A DNA stretch of 64,000 nucleotides from Hyaloscypha bicolor E (Eukaryota; Ascomycota; Leotiomycetes; Helotiales; Hyaloscyphaceae): NCBI RefSeq assembly GCF_002865645.1, contig NW_020194684.1, positions 4,937,952 through 5,001,951 on the forward strand. Reading direction: 5' to 3'. Shown piece by piece: positions 45,339 to 56,775 of the stretch. The notes below the pieces were generated by a model that searched no databases, was not told the DNA's origin, and was given only the letters and a program-made list of their open reading frames with translations. The position numbers and the translations under genes are program-made. Within the stretch, counting starts at the first letter, position 1. Every line of letters begins with the position of its first letter.

Positions 45339-48300
45339 TTTGTCTCCGGTCGAGATAACGAGTGTCCCTGGGGTGGAAGGTAGACTCGGAGCACAAGAGG
45401 CCTTCAAGCTGCGATGACGGGTAGTCCGTGGCAGGAAAAGGCCGAGGGGAGCTGGGTGGAGGGAAGTATTATAATACGTGGGCGTGTAACTGAGGGCCGT
45501 CTTTTCGGTGGAGCTGTGGCAGAAGGAGCGTGGCAGCGCGCGTCCGTGTGGCGGGCCTGACCGAGAGGACAGGATAGGATACTAGCAGCCAGTGCTATGG
45601 GGGGGGAGGAGGGAGTAGTGAAGGCGCTTGGGGGGGGCGCGGGAGAACGTTGGCTGCACTGGGCCTGCAGTGTGCAGAGCAAGGCGACGAGCGATGATTA
45701 TTGTGGTGTTGTGGTGTTGTGCTGCGGGTCGCTGGTCTGGCCTGGCTGCTGCTGTCTTTAGTATTTTAGGGTGGGAGCAAAAGCGCAGCGGTAAAGCGGC
45801 GCGAGTGATGCAAGAGGCCGCGGATTCCTGGGAGTGACTGGGACTGGTCCAGTCCGGTGGTGGCAGTGGCAGTGGGAAGCGAAGCGAAGCGAAGTCCCCT
45901 GCCACGGCTGTGTTGGATGTGTTTCTGTCTGTTGGTGGACGACGAAGCACCTGCGCCAGGGGCCCCAGGGGCCTGTCGGAAACAACGCTGACACGCCTGT
46001 CCGTGATTGGACACCCGTCAGGCCGAGTACAGAACAGCTCCGCGACGACGAGGTGACCAGAGCCCGCTCTGGTCCAGCAGCAGAGGTACGGCGGCGATGG
46101 TGCGCTCAGCTGTGATTCGTGCCAGCGCTGGGAGCCGTATTGCCTGCTGGGATTGGACGTGATGCGCGCCTGCACAGTGCAGATGGAACAGCGTCTGTGA
46201 GTCTGGCCCGTCTGATTCGTCGAGCGTGATCAAGCTCCTCCCCCCAGGCTATACTTAGATAGCCACGAGAGCTGTCAATCCGAGGCGCGAAAGAACCTCG
46301 AAGAGCCGGGTACGAGTTGATGACTTCTGCCCAGCGATTGGGCCGGAAGCCAACAGTTGGAAGGAAGTGCGCCGACCGACCCGTCCGACACAATGTCCCA
46401 GGCGACTCGGGGAAATTTCTCGAGAAAGGGATGGTGAGATGAGGGGCCGGGATATCTGTCGATTGCACCGAAGGGACGGTAGCTGGAAACGCGTTTGCGA
46501 ATGAGTGAGCACCAAAGTCGTCAGGTTGTCCGCAAAAAGATGTTGGTACGGCGTAGCTGTTGGTGGCGGTGGTGTTCTTGCTTGCTGGTAATGGCGAACC
46601 CTGGAATTCGCTCTGTTTTGGGAATATATTAACACTCTTGGAATCCTTATTCTTATGTAGTTGTTCCTGCTTTGCTTTCTATTCTTGTCCTTGCGTCTGA
46701 TACAAAGCCCGCGCGGCAGCGTTTTCTCCATCTTCTGAGGAGTGTCCGGTGATCGAATCGGTGGATTTCCTCAAGTACATTTTCCTGCTTTTCGAGGGGG
46801 GGGAGGTTGGGTCGATGATTTGCGCGCGCTTTCACCAGTCGCAGGGATCACAGCCGCCCGCCACAACTTCGTGGCCGACCGATGTTGGAGAGAGGCTCAA
46901 AAAAGTCATCTGAGTGGCTGCCATGACTTCTGCATCCAATCGTGACCTGCCCTCATAGTTGTCGGCCGGACAGAGCTTAGCAGCGCGCGGGTATGCTTCA
47001 GGTTGGCTCCAGCTTTGGATAGCTGGTCCCGCTGAACAAGATGGCTTCAAGCAGCGAGCTTTCCTGTGGGCCTGTTGTGGCTGGTCTTCCTTCCCATTCA
47101 ACGGCTGGTCACTGGTTCGTTGCAAGCCTTGACGCCTTGAGGTTTTGACAGCGCCTGCTCTCCATCCAAAGATCTTGATGGATCTTGAACATTAATTATG
47201 CTCCTTGTCAACGTTGGGTCACTTGCCTGCGGCCAGCTTTATGTTTTCCATTGAATCTCTAATCTTCGTGTGGTGCTCTTGTCGCTGTGGATCCTCTGGG
47301 CGGTACCACAGTGCTGCCATCCTTCAGGTCATTCTCTGTTGAAGATCCAGAGCCGAGCTGTCTCGTTTCATATTTTCAGAGCATCCAGAACGCCGCACCC
47401 CACATTCAAACCATATTGTTTATCCCCATGTCCCTCGTGGATGGCGTCAAGCCCCACCCAAAGATGGAACAAACATGCACACACTGGTCAGTTCTTGTTT
47501 CCGAAGGCTTCGGAGGTTTCGGAGGCCTTGCGAAGCCTGACCCAATCTTCGCTCCTGCAAAGAATGCTGCATCGCAGACCCGAAGCCACAAAACAAGCCA
47601 AGGGTATGTGATTTGTTGTCAGAATTGTCGAAACATCCCGTGGGGCGGCTAGAATTCTCCCAGAGGATCATTCGTACAACAAGGCGGCGGGAGTATCGGC
47701 GTAGTCAAGCGCCTACATGTGGGGTTTCTATTGTTGGTCACGTCAGCTATTCTGGAGTTTGTTGAGGCTCATCGACCTCAACCACTCATATTCGCGATGC
47801 CCCTCGCATGGCTAAGGGATCGATCACGTGATTGGGCTTCGATAACCTAACGCGGCCGAACCAGCAGATTGAGATGAAGATGAAGATATTTTGGGCCTTT
47901 GAAATCGAGCCAGGATTGGCATGCAAGCTCTGCAATGTCAGAATAATCCCTCAACGGAAAGATTTATTTTGAGCCGATGCCGCTTTCAGGACGACCTGGA
48001 CAACAAGCATGTTGTCACTTCACCACATTGTCCCGAAGACGGGACATTCATAGTGTCGGGATTATAACCACCTATATTCAGCAGACCAATAGCCTCCCAA
48101 GACTTTTGTGACTTAAATCTCGCTCACTGCCTCTGTGTCACGCACAGTAGCCAAGCCACTCGTTGTGCCTTGCAGCCGAAATGCAACCCGCAAATCCATC
48201 ACTGACTGAAGCCAACATGCCAGAATTAGGAGTGAAGGAACTGCGTATGCGTACTGCACGTTTTCGGATCGTCATGAGACTTGTTGGTTTCTGTAGGCTC

Positions 48301-48688
48301 GTCGACGGGTATCTCGACATCCCGCACTTTTGGGGAGTGGTCGAATTCTGGAGGGTCTTGACAAGCCGCTTCTCAAGTTCAGTACGTACAACTTGTCTCA
48401 CGGTGTCCTCGACCTCCGAGTGCAACATTAAACCCACCAAAACTTAAATGCTCGATGTCCATCCTCTGCGCGGATATTTCAGAGTAAAAGCCCCCCTGCT
48501 CCGTCGACAATGATACCAGCCCGCAGGGATGAACCTCGCTGGTCAATCTTTTTCCTTGGAGTCAAAAAGCTAGGAGTAGGTCTCAACACCAGCATTGATT
48601 CTGTATTGTTTATAATTGATAATTCTACGGATGATTGACAGGCTAAATACACTCGGGCTGCTGCAGATGAAGTAGAGAATCTCTCTAA
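45339..48688. other. 3.3-kb gene-poor region
   Basis: Minus-strand frames at 45582-46175 and 46255-46731 and plus-strand frames at 47270-47652 show no domain and have equal competitors on the other strand. It should include the long promoter of the gene at 44688. A short minus-strand peptide-like frame at 48138-48440 (EVEDTVRQVVRTELEKRL) may be a relic. Nothing firm. Confidence 0.45.
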
Positions 48689-49310
48689 CTAAAACCTACA
48701 TGGTATAATATTTCTCCTGCTCGTTTTCAACAAGGCGAACTTCCGGACAGCGGTAGCATACTCCTCGGATTGCTTTCCATGAACACTCCGAACATAACCC
48801 ATCTGAAGTCGACTGTGCTCACCCAAAGTCCACTCCTCCAAAATGTGTCGATATTTCACGTTGTCACAGACTCTAAACCAGCCATCGATAATCTGAGCAA
48901 CCCTCAAGAATGCGTACTCCTTACCGTCCTCAGTAGGAAGACGACACGACCCACTAACACCGGCGGGAACTCTCTCCCTAGCTATGCTGCCTCCACAACA
49001 GGCACAACAAAACGATGCAAGAGCGGCAACCTCTGCTTCAACGTCAGCCAGGCCTCGGGCAAAACCCTTCCTGGTCAATTCCTTGAAGAATACAAACAAT
49101 GATATCACCCGGCTGCTTTTAACCAAGGAAGTTGACAATCCGCATCCGAGATGTAGTCTACAAACGATGCCAGGCAGAGGTGGACCCGAGAGACAGGTTG
49201 GGAAGTGCCTAGCTGCCGACTTCTCTGACCAGACAATCGAATGCGTCGAGGTGACGGATGAGCCACGTAGAATCTCAGCGTGGACCTGATCAGCCAATAT
49301 TGCATTGTTC
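48689..49310 (-). CDS. Orphan ORF, unknown, start unresolved
   Basis: Open frame of about 207 codons without an ATG in its first 160 codons, so it is either an exon of a larger gene or a 5'-damaged gene. The central part looks protein-like: ELTRKGFARGLADVEAEVA, a cysteine cluster FCCACCGG, and DGKEYAFLRVAQIIDGW. A 42-bp stretch starting GTTAAAAG and ending CTTCAAG (about 49082-49123) could be a stop-free intron. No family is recognised. It lies between the gene-poor region and the second BTB pseudogene. Confidence 0.4.
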
Positions 49311-49839
49311 AAATGGTCTCGTTCAAGAGAACACCTTCTTGTCTTCCTGGTCCTTCAGATGCCAGGGCTGCCTTTAGCGCTAAAGTGATATGCTTTTTGG
49401 AAGGTCGTTGCCACACTTCATAGGCGTTTTAGATATATAGAACAGTGAAATAGTCTCAATTCATAGAAATCAAGACCGCAGGTCCGGTCCGCTAGGGTTC
49501 GAGGACGGTTGAATAAACATGTCTGGTGATTAGAGGTGTTCATCATGACACAAGGTAGTTTGGCAGGCTAAGTTGTGTGATCGCTTCTCAATTCCTGAAT
49601 GTCGTGCTAGCAAATCTGAATTGCGGAACTACATTTGTGATGCTTCTCGCGAATGCAATTCCAAACCAGCCTCCTCTGTGACAGCCCTAGAATATTTTTA
49701 CAAGCGCACCATACTTTGAAGTTGATCCCTCTTCATAGCTACCGCCAGACGGAGTTGGATTCTTTCCCAGATAAAGGGTCGACAAATTGACTATCGGAAT
49801 CTCTAACCAGGTGTGTGATCTCATTGTATTTGACAATTC
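49311..49839. other. Intergenic spacer
   Basis: Nothing recognised between the orphan ORF and the BTB pseudogene. Confidence 0.4.
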
Positions 49840-50778
49840 TCACACCAAATCCGGTGCAAATTCGTCCGACTCTTTCAAGTCTTTCTCAAAAGGGAATTCT
49901 TTTTGAACAGAGCTGAATAAACTGCGAGTATAACCCTCTCCAGGATGGATGTAAGATAGGCATGGGCCAAGGCACGACTGAGCGAAGAGCTTGCGCGTTG
50001 GATGACTCCAAGGAAGCAAAGGCTGTACGGACATGCTCAGCAAGGAAGTGTTGGTGATCGATGACAAGGATAGCTTTCGTCGATGCAATGACGCTATCGA
50101 ATGGCCCAAGCAGACGATTTATCGGCAAGAACAAGAAACTCGAGAAACGGTGTGAAATTTTTTTCTTGCTTTCCACAACTGTCGAAGTTGGGAGGGAAAT
50201 CGCGCTTGTATGCATCCACTGGATGACCATCTGGAAGTTCGCCGCGCGAGTCTCGAGCGTGATTGTCTGCCCTATGCCTTCCTTGAAATTGCCATGAAAA
50301 GTCTTGTAGAAGAAAGTGGAGTGGTAACAGAGCAAATTCTTCGAAAGCTTGAAACGCTCGTCACCCACAACTACAGTGAGCAGCGAGCCCGAGAAGTGTT
50401 GGATCTTGCTGCGTATATATTAGTAAAGAAGAGTATTTCATGTCCTGCTTGAACTCACGCCATGAACTTTCCAAGATCCAGATCCTTCACCAACTTTCTC
50501 TTTTCGCCACTGTTTTCACCTGTCTTGATAGATCGCTGTAGGTATCCTCCTTCGAATGGATGGAAAAGGTGATTTGGTCGATCTTCACGAGGAGAGAGGA
50601 AGTAGTAGACCGGGAGAATTTTTGGCTCGAAAGTTGAAGAAGATAACGGTAGGTATGCGCCAGCAACACTCTGGTGTATACTAAAGTGTGTTGTTGGAGG
50701 TTGTTGGAAGATCGAAGATCTGGAGAGCTTAGGAGAAGGACTTAGGGGCTTCTTTTGACGGATTCGTCCATGGTCCAT
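49840..50778 (-). pseudogene. BTB/POZ gene, frameshifted copy
   Basis: The upstream exon (possible start 50778) ends KRKLVKDLDLGKFMA and splices, with a GTGAGT donor and CTAAT branch, to KIQHFSGSLLTVVVGDERFKLSKNLL. This is in phase and matches the opening of the other local BTB genes. The core continues CYHSTFFYKTFHGNFKEG and FQMVIQWMHTSA. Around LLGPFDSVIASTKAIL the register is distorted by small indels. After EHVRTAF the family phrase (LPWSHPTRKLFAQSCLGPCL) is found only in the +1 frame, ending near EFAPDLV. At least one clear frameshift near 50010 truncates the protein. The copy looks younger than the one at 37700 because it has no internal nonsense codon in the BTB core. Confidence 0.75.
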
Positions 50779-51024
50779 GAATAAGAGGTTAATATATTTC
50801 ATACACTTTACCCTTTTTACACTGTACGGCAAAAATGTATTACACTCAGACCTGCATGCATAATGACAAAATTTCCAAGGAAAATTAGAGGTTTTGGTAT
50901 TCATTTTTGACATCTTTCTCATTTTCTGCCCAACTTGGTACTATCTGTCCCACCCCCCTCACAGAATGTTCGGAATTCAGCTGGAACGATTGTACCGGCT
51001 AAATCACTCACTGCTTGCCTCCCA

Positions 51025-52189
51025 TCAAATACTGAGGTTGGCCGCAGTAAGTGGATCAATGACTAAGGCATTGTGATTGTTCTGAAGCGCCAAGAGATGA
51101 ACCGACTTCCGCACAGCCTCCAACAACTCAGTAGAGAATCCCTCGATGTTGTCCACTTCATTCTGAAATTTGAACGGCGGGCCCCACCCACTTCCTGCCG
51201 TGCCTGTCAACAAGTAAGAAGAGACACAAGCATTGACGATGATCGAGCGTGCTTCATGACCATAAGGCAGTTCAAAGGCTGTACGGATGTGCTGTGCAGT
51301 GATGGCGTTGTCACGGAGCGGGTCGAGATCAATGCTGTTGTCGATGCAATATGTCAGAGGCGTTCCATGTTGCCAGACCTCTGGATGACCTCGGCAGGGT
51401 GTCCAGGGGCCCCAGGTTCGTTGACAGGAGGTACGGGTTTGAAGGCGAGAGCGAGAAGCGATCAAGATATTCCGGAGACTATCCGTTACAGAGCACAGCG
51501 AACCAAGAAGGTCAAGCTTGTCGGCAAGTTTCAAGAACCCGAGGATGGCCCCAACCTGACCTGGAACATTCAGATCCTGCCCACCGAATTAGCATGATAG
51601 GCTTTTGTTTAGATTGAGACAGAGGCCTTACCCAAGGAAGAGCAAGATTTCCAGTGAAGATCCACTGTATAATCAACTGAAAGGCCTCAACCGAGTCCTC
51701 TTCGAGATTGACCTGATTCTCACGTGCCTCCTTGAAAACACCATTCAGGCAACAATCGAAATACCGGCTGTGGTGGCAGAGAACATCTTTCGGAATGTTA
51801 AAGGTAATTTTCTGAGGACCAACCAGGATTGTGACCGGAGCAGAGGTAAACATTGCCAATCTTGAGCAGAACTTCGGAGCATCAAGCTTCGCCATGGGTA
51901 AGTCCTTCCAGCTGTCAGGCCGTCCCCAGGAATTTGGGTCGTGTCTACCGAAGACAATTAGAACCTTCCTTCAATGTGCAAGGAACCACAGTGCTTACTC
52001 TTGTCCTTGACTTTCACCACCGCCTCGCTCACCCTCTTCCCCGAAGACGGGTCGCCGAACAACGTCCACAGATGCACTGCGGCGACGGTGACCGTTCAGA
52101 ATATTGTTGTCCCCATCCGAGTAATGGACACTATCGTCGTCACGAACTGCGCCCACACTGTCCGAGTCATTGTCGCCGTTGGATGACAT
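51025..52189 (-). CDS. BTB/POZ domain protein, three exons
   Basis: Exons 52189-51999, 51911-51632 and 51576-51025 (1023 nt, 340 aa, all phases agree). Exon 1 is polar and acidic (MSSNGDNDSDSVGAV). Exon 2 starts with WKDLPMAKLDAPKF and carries the BTB core (APVTILVG, FNIPKDVLCHHSRYFDCCL, FQLIIQWIFTGNLALPW). Exon 3 continues with FLKLADKLDLLGSL and the family C-terminus (AQHIRTAFELPYGHEARSII, VDNIEGFSTELLEAV). Between LRNILIASR and AITAQHI there are about 48 residues not seen in the other copies, either a loop or an unspliced stop-free intron. Expected to dimerise and act as an adaptor. A shorter start at 51895 is possible but would discard the DLP segment shared by the family. Confidence 0.8.
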
Positions 52190-52951
52190 CTTCTCTTCGA
52201 TCTGTCTGTTAAGGCAACGGATGATGTTGATGGAAAAAAAGAGAGATCGAAAGGGTGCACGAAGCGAGATTGAAAGAGTTTAAGAAGCCAGCAATTCATA
52301 CCAAACAAGGGCACTTGCAAAAGCAGCGTTGGTAAGAGTAATATTGTACTAGAACAAGAGCACTTCAAGCGGCGATGAAAAGAGCAATTGATACTAAAGC
52401 AAGAATGACGGAAAAGCAGCGTTGGAATGGGTGACACAAGGGTTAACCAATTTTGTCACTTTGTAGCTTTTATGCATCCTCTCCCATCAGAAGTAAACAA
52501 ATACTGGCAGAAATAGGGGGGGGGGGGGCTATGTCTAGATGGCAAAAGTATAAACAGAGTGGTGAAGTATCAAACAAGGCAAAGCCAGCAAACACTAGAA
52601 GGGATGGAGGAAAGAGCATGGACATGTAGCAAGAGATAAGGAAGGTGAACGAATGTACTTGACATTTTACATAGAGCAGACTTAGCTACAGCAGCTCTGT
52701 CCCTTCTTCAATCTGCTGTTATCACCACACTCACACCCAGTATTCCCAAGCGAGATTAGATGCTCATGTAATTTTCTTGATAGCGGCTCTGCGCGAAATC
52801 GGTGATTTGACCCCTCAGCTAGCGCTTGCTGCAGCCCTGACGGCCTTTGTTATCTTAGACCCTATCTAACCTGGTATCTTTATATAAATGTAATTAATAG
52901 TTAATGGCCTAACACCAATATATAATTTTCGATTTTGGAAAGATAACTCGA
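52190..52951. other. Intergenic region with a 13-base G run
   Basis: Promoter side of the BTB gene and 3' flank of the cupredoxin gene. A homopolymer of 13 G lies at 52516-52528. No gene is recognised. Confidence 0.5.
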
Positions 52952-54559
52952 TCATCCTGAGCTCGAATGATGCCTTCCTAGCAGCGAATCTCGCCTCTCG
53001 TCTCGAGGTGGTGGCACTGGCTGATAGAGGGAATTCGCATTATCGTTCTCTGTCGAAAGCTCATGAGGTCCTGTTTGTGAAGGGACTCGATTGAATCTAC
53101 TCGTTGTTAGTATTATTGTGGAAACTCAATTCGAAGATTATAGACTTACCTCAAAGCAGGAAGGACATCTGCTCCAAGCGGTTGATACATCTCCTCGATG
53201 GGTAATAAATTGGGGCGTCCTGGAGTAACCGGCAACCTCCCTGGAGGGCTGTCAACACGACCAGGGCTGGTGGTTCCTGGCGACCCGGAGTAATTTATAT
53301 GAGACATCATCGACTCTCTGGTCTCATCTAGAGGTGGACTTCTTGAGCGATAGCTCTCGGTCTCAGCGCCTGAAGGCTGATCGTACATCCCTTGACTTGA
53401 AAAACTGTGAGGCCCCATTGGCCCCATTGGGTCGACACTGAGGTTAGAATACTTCGGTAGATATCCTGCTGACGATGCCAATGACATATGCGCAGCTCCT
53501 GGTTGATAGGATGTTGGTCGCGGTACAGCTTGTGTTTGCAATATCTCCTTCACTGTTCGCTGGCGACCGCAAAAATAAACCAGGGCTGCCCCAAGTAAAA
53601 GAACCGCAGATCCTCCAACAGCTATGCCAGCAATAGCTCCTGCTGATAAAGGTGGTTGTGAAGATGCGGATACAGGCGGAGGGGAAGTATTCGTGGCCCC
53701 CAAAGTGCTCGTTGGAGTGCTCGTTGGTGCGCCCTCAACAGGAAATCCCTCACCAGGACTGAGCGCCAGAGTCGAGTTTTCAGCATACAATTTTTGAGTG
53801 GCTAACGTCTGTGTAGAATTCTGAACATTGTTAGTAGACGAAAGAAAGTGGTCAGGCTAGTAAACCCACTGGATTAATTACTCCAACCATCCCATCATGT
53901 ACACATGCGCCTGGGCCGTGGAGTCAGCATTTGGGCCATCTGAGGATGTTTCTGTAGTGTAGATTCCATGGATCTGATCTCAAAGCTCGTACCTGGGGCT
54001 GAACAATAAAAGAAAATAGGAGAAGTGTCGTTAACCATAACCTGAAATGTAGGAGGCTGGTAGATAATAACATCAGTAAGGGCCTGTATATGCTACGAGG
54101 AACCTCACGTTTGACAACACGACATTGATGGGTTCAAAGCCGCTCCAGAAACCTTGCCGGCCGGCACCGGTAAGTTCGTAGGGAATACATGGACTCAGGT
54201 AGTCTGATCGAGCTACACTATGGTTTTGGGGATAGAATCGAAATACTGAAATTGTTAAGAGATCTCCAGGTCTTGGGATGCCGGGAAACTCACATATTAT
54301 ATCGCCAACACTTGCAGTCACCGAATCAGGCGTAAACTTAAGTCCGTCCTAATTGAATCGTCAGTGACTGTTGCATTTGCTGAGTTTGCATGAGACATAC
54401 AGCTCCAACGTTTATGGAATGGGTCGCCGCTTGTGCACTTAGTGTTGTTGATGAAGCTGCCCTTTTGTTGTGCGCAAATGTAAACTGAGGCGCCAGGGAA
54501 AGAACAATTGCCAAAGCACTAACAAGCATCTTCAAGGCCGAGATAGATTGGTAAAGCAT
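52952..54559 (-). CDS. Cupredoxin-domain serine-rich membrane protein
   Basis: Seven exons: 54559-54401, 54348-54294, 54245-54109, 54056-53993, 53910-53870, 53820-53150, 53096-52952. Total 1272 nt, 423 aa, every phase consistent. A signal peptide (LVSALAIVLSLAPQFTFA) precedes a plastocyanin-like domain: DGLKFTPDSVTASVGDII, FYPQNHSVARS (copper-ligand type His), PIFFYCSAPGACVHDGM (Cys, His, Met positions) and VGVINP. A Ser/Thr/Pro stalk, a transmembrane helix (AGAIAGIAVGGSAVLLLGAA) and a disordered cytoplasmic tail follow. The last exon replaces a stop that would come right after a strong GTAAGT donor; it adds about 48 residues ending RHHSSSG. The family is known as extracellular serine-rich or cupredoxin-like; copper binding is plausible, enzyme activity is not shown. 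Confidence 0.88.
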
Positions 54560-55727
54560 TTCGAAGGCGAGCTGAATTGAATGTTCTATTCAAAGTGGTG
54601 CATTGTGTCTTTGATAGATAGGACTCGCGAATGCTGACGATTCAGGTCATATGTAGGTTTCCGAGCAGAGGGAACAGCACAGCTCTAACGAGAGGCTTGG
54701 AAGTGATGCAAATCTCGCTTTCTCGTACTTGGCTTCCACACAGAGCATCTATATCTCTAAGATTTGGCCTTGGCCGCTCCACTCCAACGTGAGCATCGAC
54801 TAATGAAGGAAGACAACTCAGTGATGATGACTGCAGGGTGTTGCGCCGCAAGACTACATTTGAATTCCTGCCTTGAAAAAGCGAGCCAAACATGGTACGA
54901 GATTGACAACGTGCGGCTGGGGCGCAATCCCCTGCCCCCTCCCTTGTTCCACACCCTGGGAACTTTGGCGGGAACGCACTGGTTGGAAGCAAACAGCTTT
55001 AGAACACACAGCCCTACTGCGCAGCGTCCCCTTTGACAATATGCAGACAACCAGACTTCCGTGAAAGGCACCGAGTCTATGGAAATTAAGGTAAAACTCT
55101 CTATCCCTGTACTGCTGGACGGTCAAACTTTATATTTTCGAGCTCTTGAAGGATCTGGTCACCAACAGATGCCAATTTTCATAAGAATGTCGGCGGTCAA
55201 CAGGAAACTCTACAAATACCATGATGTGGCAAGCCGTCGTGTGCACCATTTGATGGTACAGTTCCTAACAAGGAGCATGGTTCCAAGCTTGTCCCGTCCT
55301 TGATATGACACACGTTGCCGACACCGCGGGATCAAGACATAAAGTCGCGGTTGGACATTGGTGGAGCGAGGTTTGTTCCTGAGAGACTTCTCCAAACGGT
55401 TGCACATGGACTCAAAAGCAAAAGCGAGACGGAAGCAGAAGGAGATTCAATTATCATTCGTGTATTCAGGGGGTCATACATTCGCTTTGGCTGTGTCGCT
55501 GGTCTCCATCTGCACGCTATTCCTGCCCAGCATTGCTAGGCCAGCCCTGTTGGCGAGGGGGAAGAGGCGACCTGTCAATCGAACTGGAGCGTTTTTGTGT
55601 AAGCTGCAACCCCATAGGCAGCGTTTGCCAAAGCAGCTAGATGGCTTTTGCCACGAGGGCGCGAGGGTGTATGATAACCGGATGAGTTCCTTGACAGACT
55701 TTGCATCGAGTCTTGTCAAATTCTTCC
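54560..55727. other. 1.2-kb intergenic region
   Basis: Promoter of the cupredoxin gene and 3' flank of the THOC5-like gene. Frames on both strands (for example 55358-55786 +) overlap the last THOC5 exon or lack features. Confidence 0.5.
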
Positions 55728-56471
55728 TCAGACGACTTGCTCGAACGTTTTTTGGATTGGTTTCGCAGCCTAAAGTCTCAGATTAGCAGTATACTAGTAA
55801 TTTTTAGGGATCAATCCTTACATCAATGAACTTCTCCAGGTCCTTGTCTAAGTTGGCCAAATCGTCCTTCCGCTTCTTGTTGGCTTGGATGAGGCCTTCC
55901 TTTTTCTTCAGCAGTCTCTGTCTTTGCTCTTCCAGCGCCAAGCGTCCCTTATGCTCATGCTCAATACGTGCGATGGTTAATGCACTCTCGTCAAGGCCTG
56001 CTCTCTCTGGATGCTCGGCCAGGAACTGCTCGACAGGAATCAGCGGTAGCTGTTGATATTTGTGACTACACAAAACATATTAGCAATTGTACTGGACTTG
56101 GATTTGCAAAACGAAACGTACTCGTAAGACTCGCATGCCGCAATTTCTCCTTGTAGATGGCGCTGTTCGTAGTATAGATTTTGGAGCTGGAGATGTAATC
56201 TGTCTACTTCTTGACGCGCCTCCGCCGTCGAGGCTTTAGTCTCTCGTGCGCCCACCTGCGCATTGCGGTGGAGACCTCGTAACTGAGCAAGATATGTGAG
56301 GAGTAGTTTCTGCTGCTTAGAGATCTGGAGCTGGAACTCGTGGGATGGCGAAGAGGTCGGAGGATGGCTGGAGACGAGATCAAGGAGGGCGATGGCTTGC
56401 TCGCGGGTTTGCTTGGAGGTATCCAAGGCCAATTTGAGACCAGGATCCATTACAATGTCGTCAATATTCAT
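55728..56471 (-). CDS. THO complex subunit 5-like protein
   Basis: Exons 56471-56122, 56065-55822 and 55769-55728 (636 nt, 211 aa). The last exon is tiny and supplies AAKPIQKTFEQVV, completing EKFIDAAKPIQK, a phrase typical of the family end. The N-terminal part contains QLRGLHRNAQVGARETKAST and LQNLYYEQRHLQGEI; the central part CESYDHKYQQLPLIPVEQFL and EHPERAGLDE. Long heptad-rich segments indicate coiled coil (EQRQRLLKKKEGL). THOC5 belongs to the THO/TREX complex that couples transcription to mRNA export in the nucleus; fungal homologues are short compared with the animal protein, as here. It is divergent from the GAR transformylase gene. Confidence 0.87.
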
Positions 56472-56775
56472 AGTGAAAGCTGGCTTTTTAGTCCTCAGTT
56501 CAAGGTTGGGAATGGGGATGAAGATGCTCTGAAGCCGCCAAGAATTGACTCAGAGGCGGTGAAGCACATTCTGCCGTTTTGTTGCAGATCCGCGCCTTCC
56601 CTCCAGGTTTTAACTTTTTTTTGGAGCACAACGCGGCCCTTTCATTGGTCCCGAGGTACGGACTAGTTGGACGGGCTTCCACCAAAGTTTATCGAACGAT
56701 TTCCTCCCTTCCCCCACCCCGTCTGCCTCACAAACGCAACCTTTCCAATTTTCCTTTGCCAATTCCACTCTCACA
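56472..56775. promoter_or_regulatory. Divergent promoter, THOC5-like / GAR transformylase
   Basis: 304 bp between diverging start codons, with pyrimidine-rich tracts just upstream of the plus-strand gene (CCTCCCTTCCCCCACCCC region). Must carry both promoters. Confidence 0.55.

Noticed and set aside
45582..46731. Two minus-strand frames of 197 and 158 codons
   Set aside because: Low-complexity, Arg/Pro-rich translation of GC-rich DNA without family features or conserved-looking blocks.
52516..52528. 13-base G homopolymer as a possible G-quadruplex element
   Set aside because: A single run without the spaced G-tracts that would make a convincing element; may also be affected by sequencing error.
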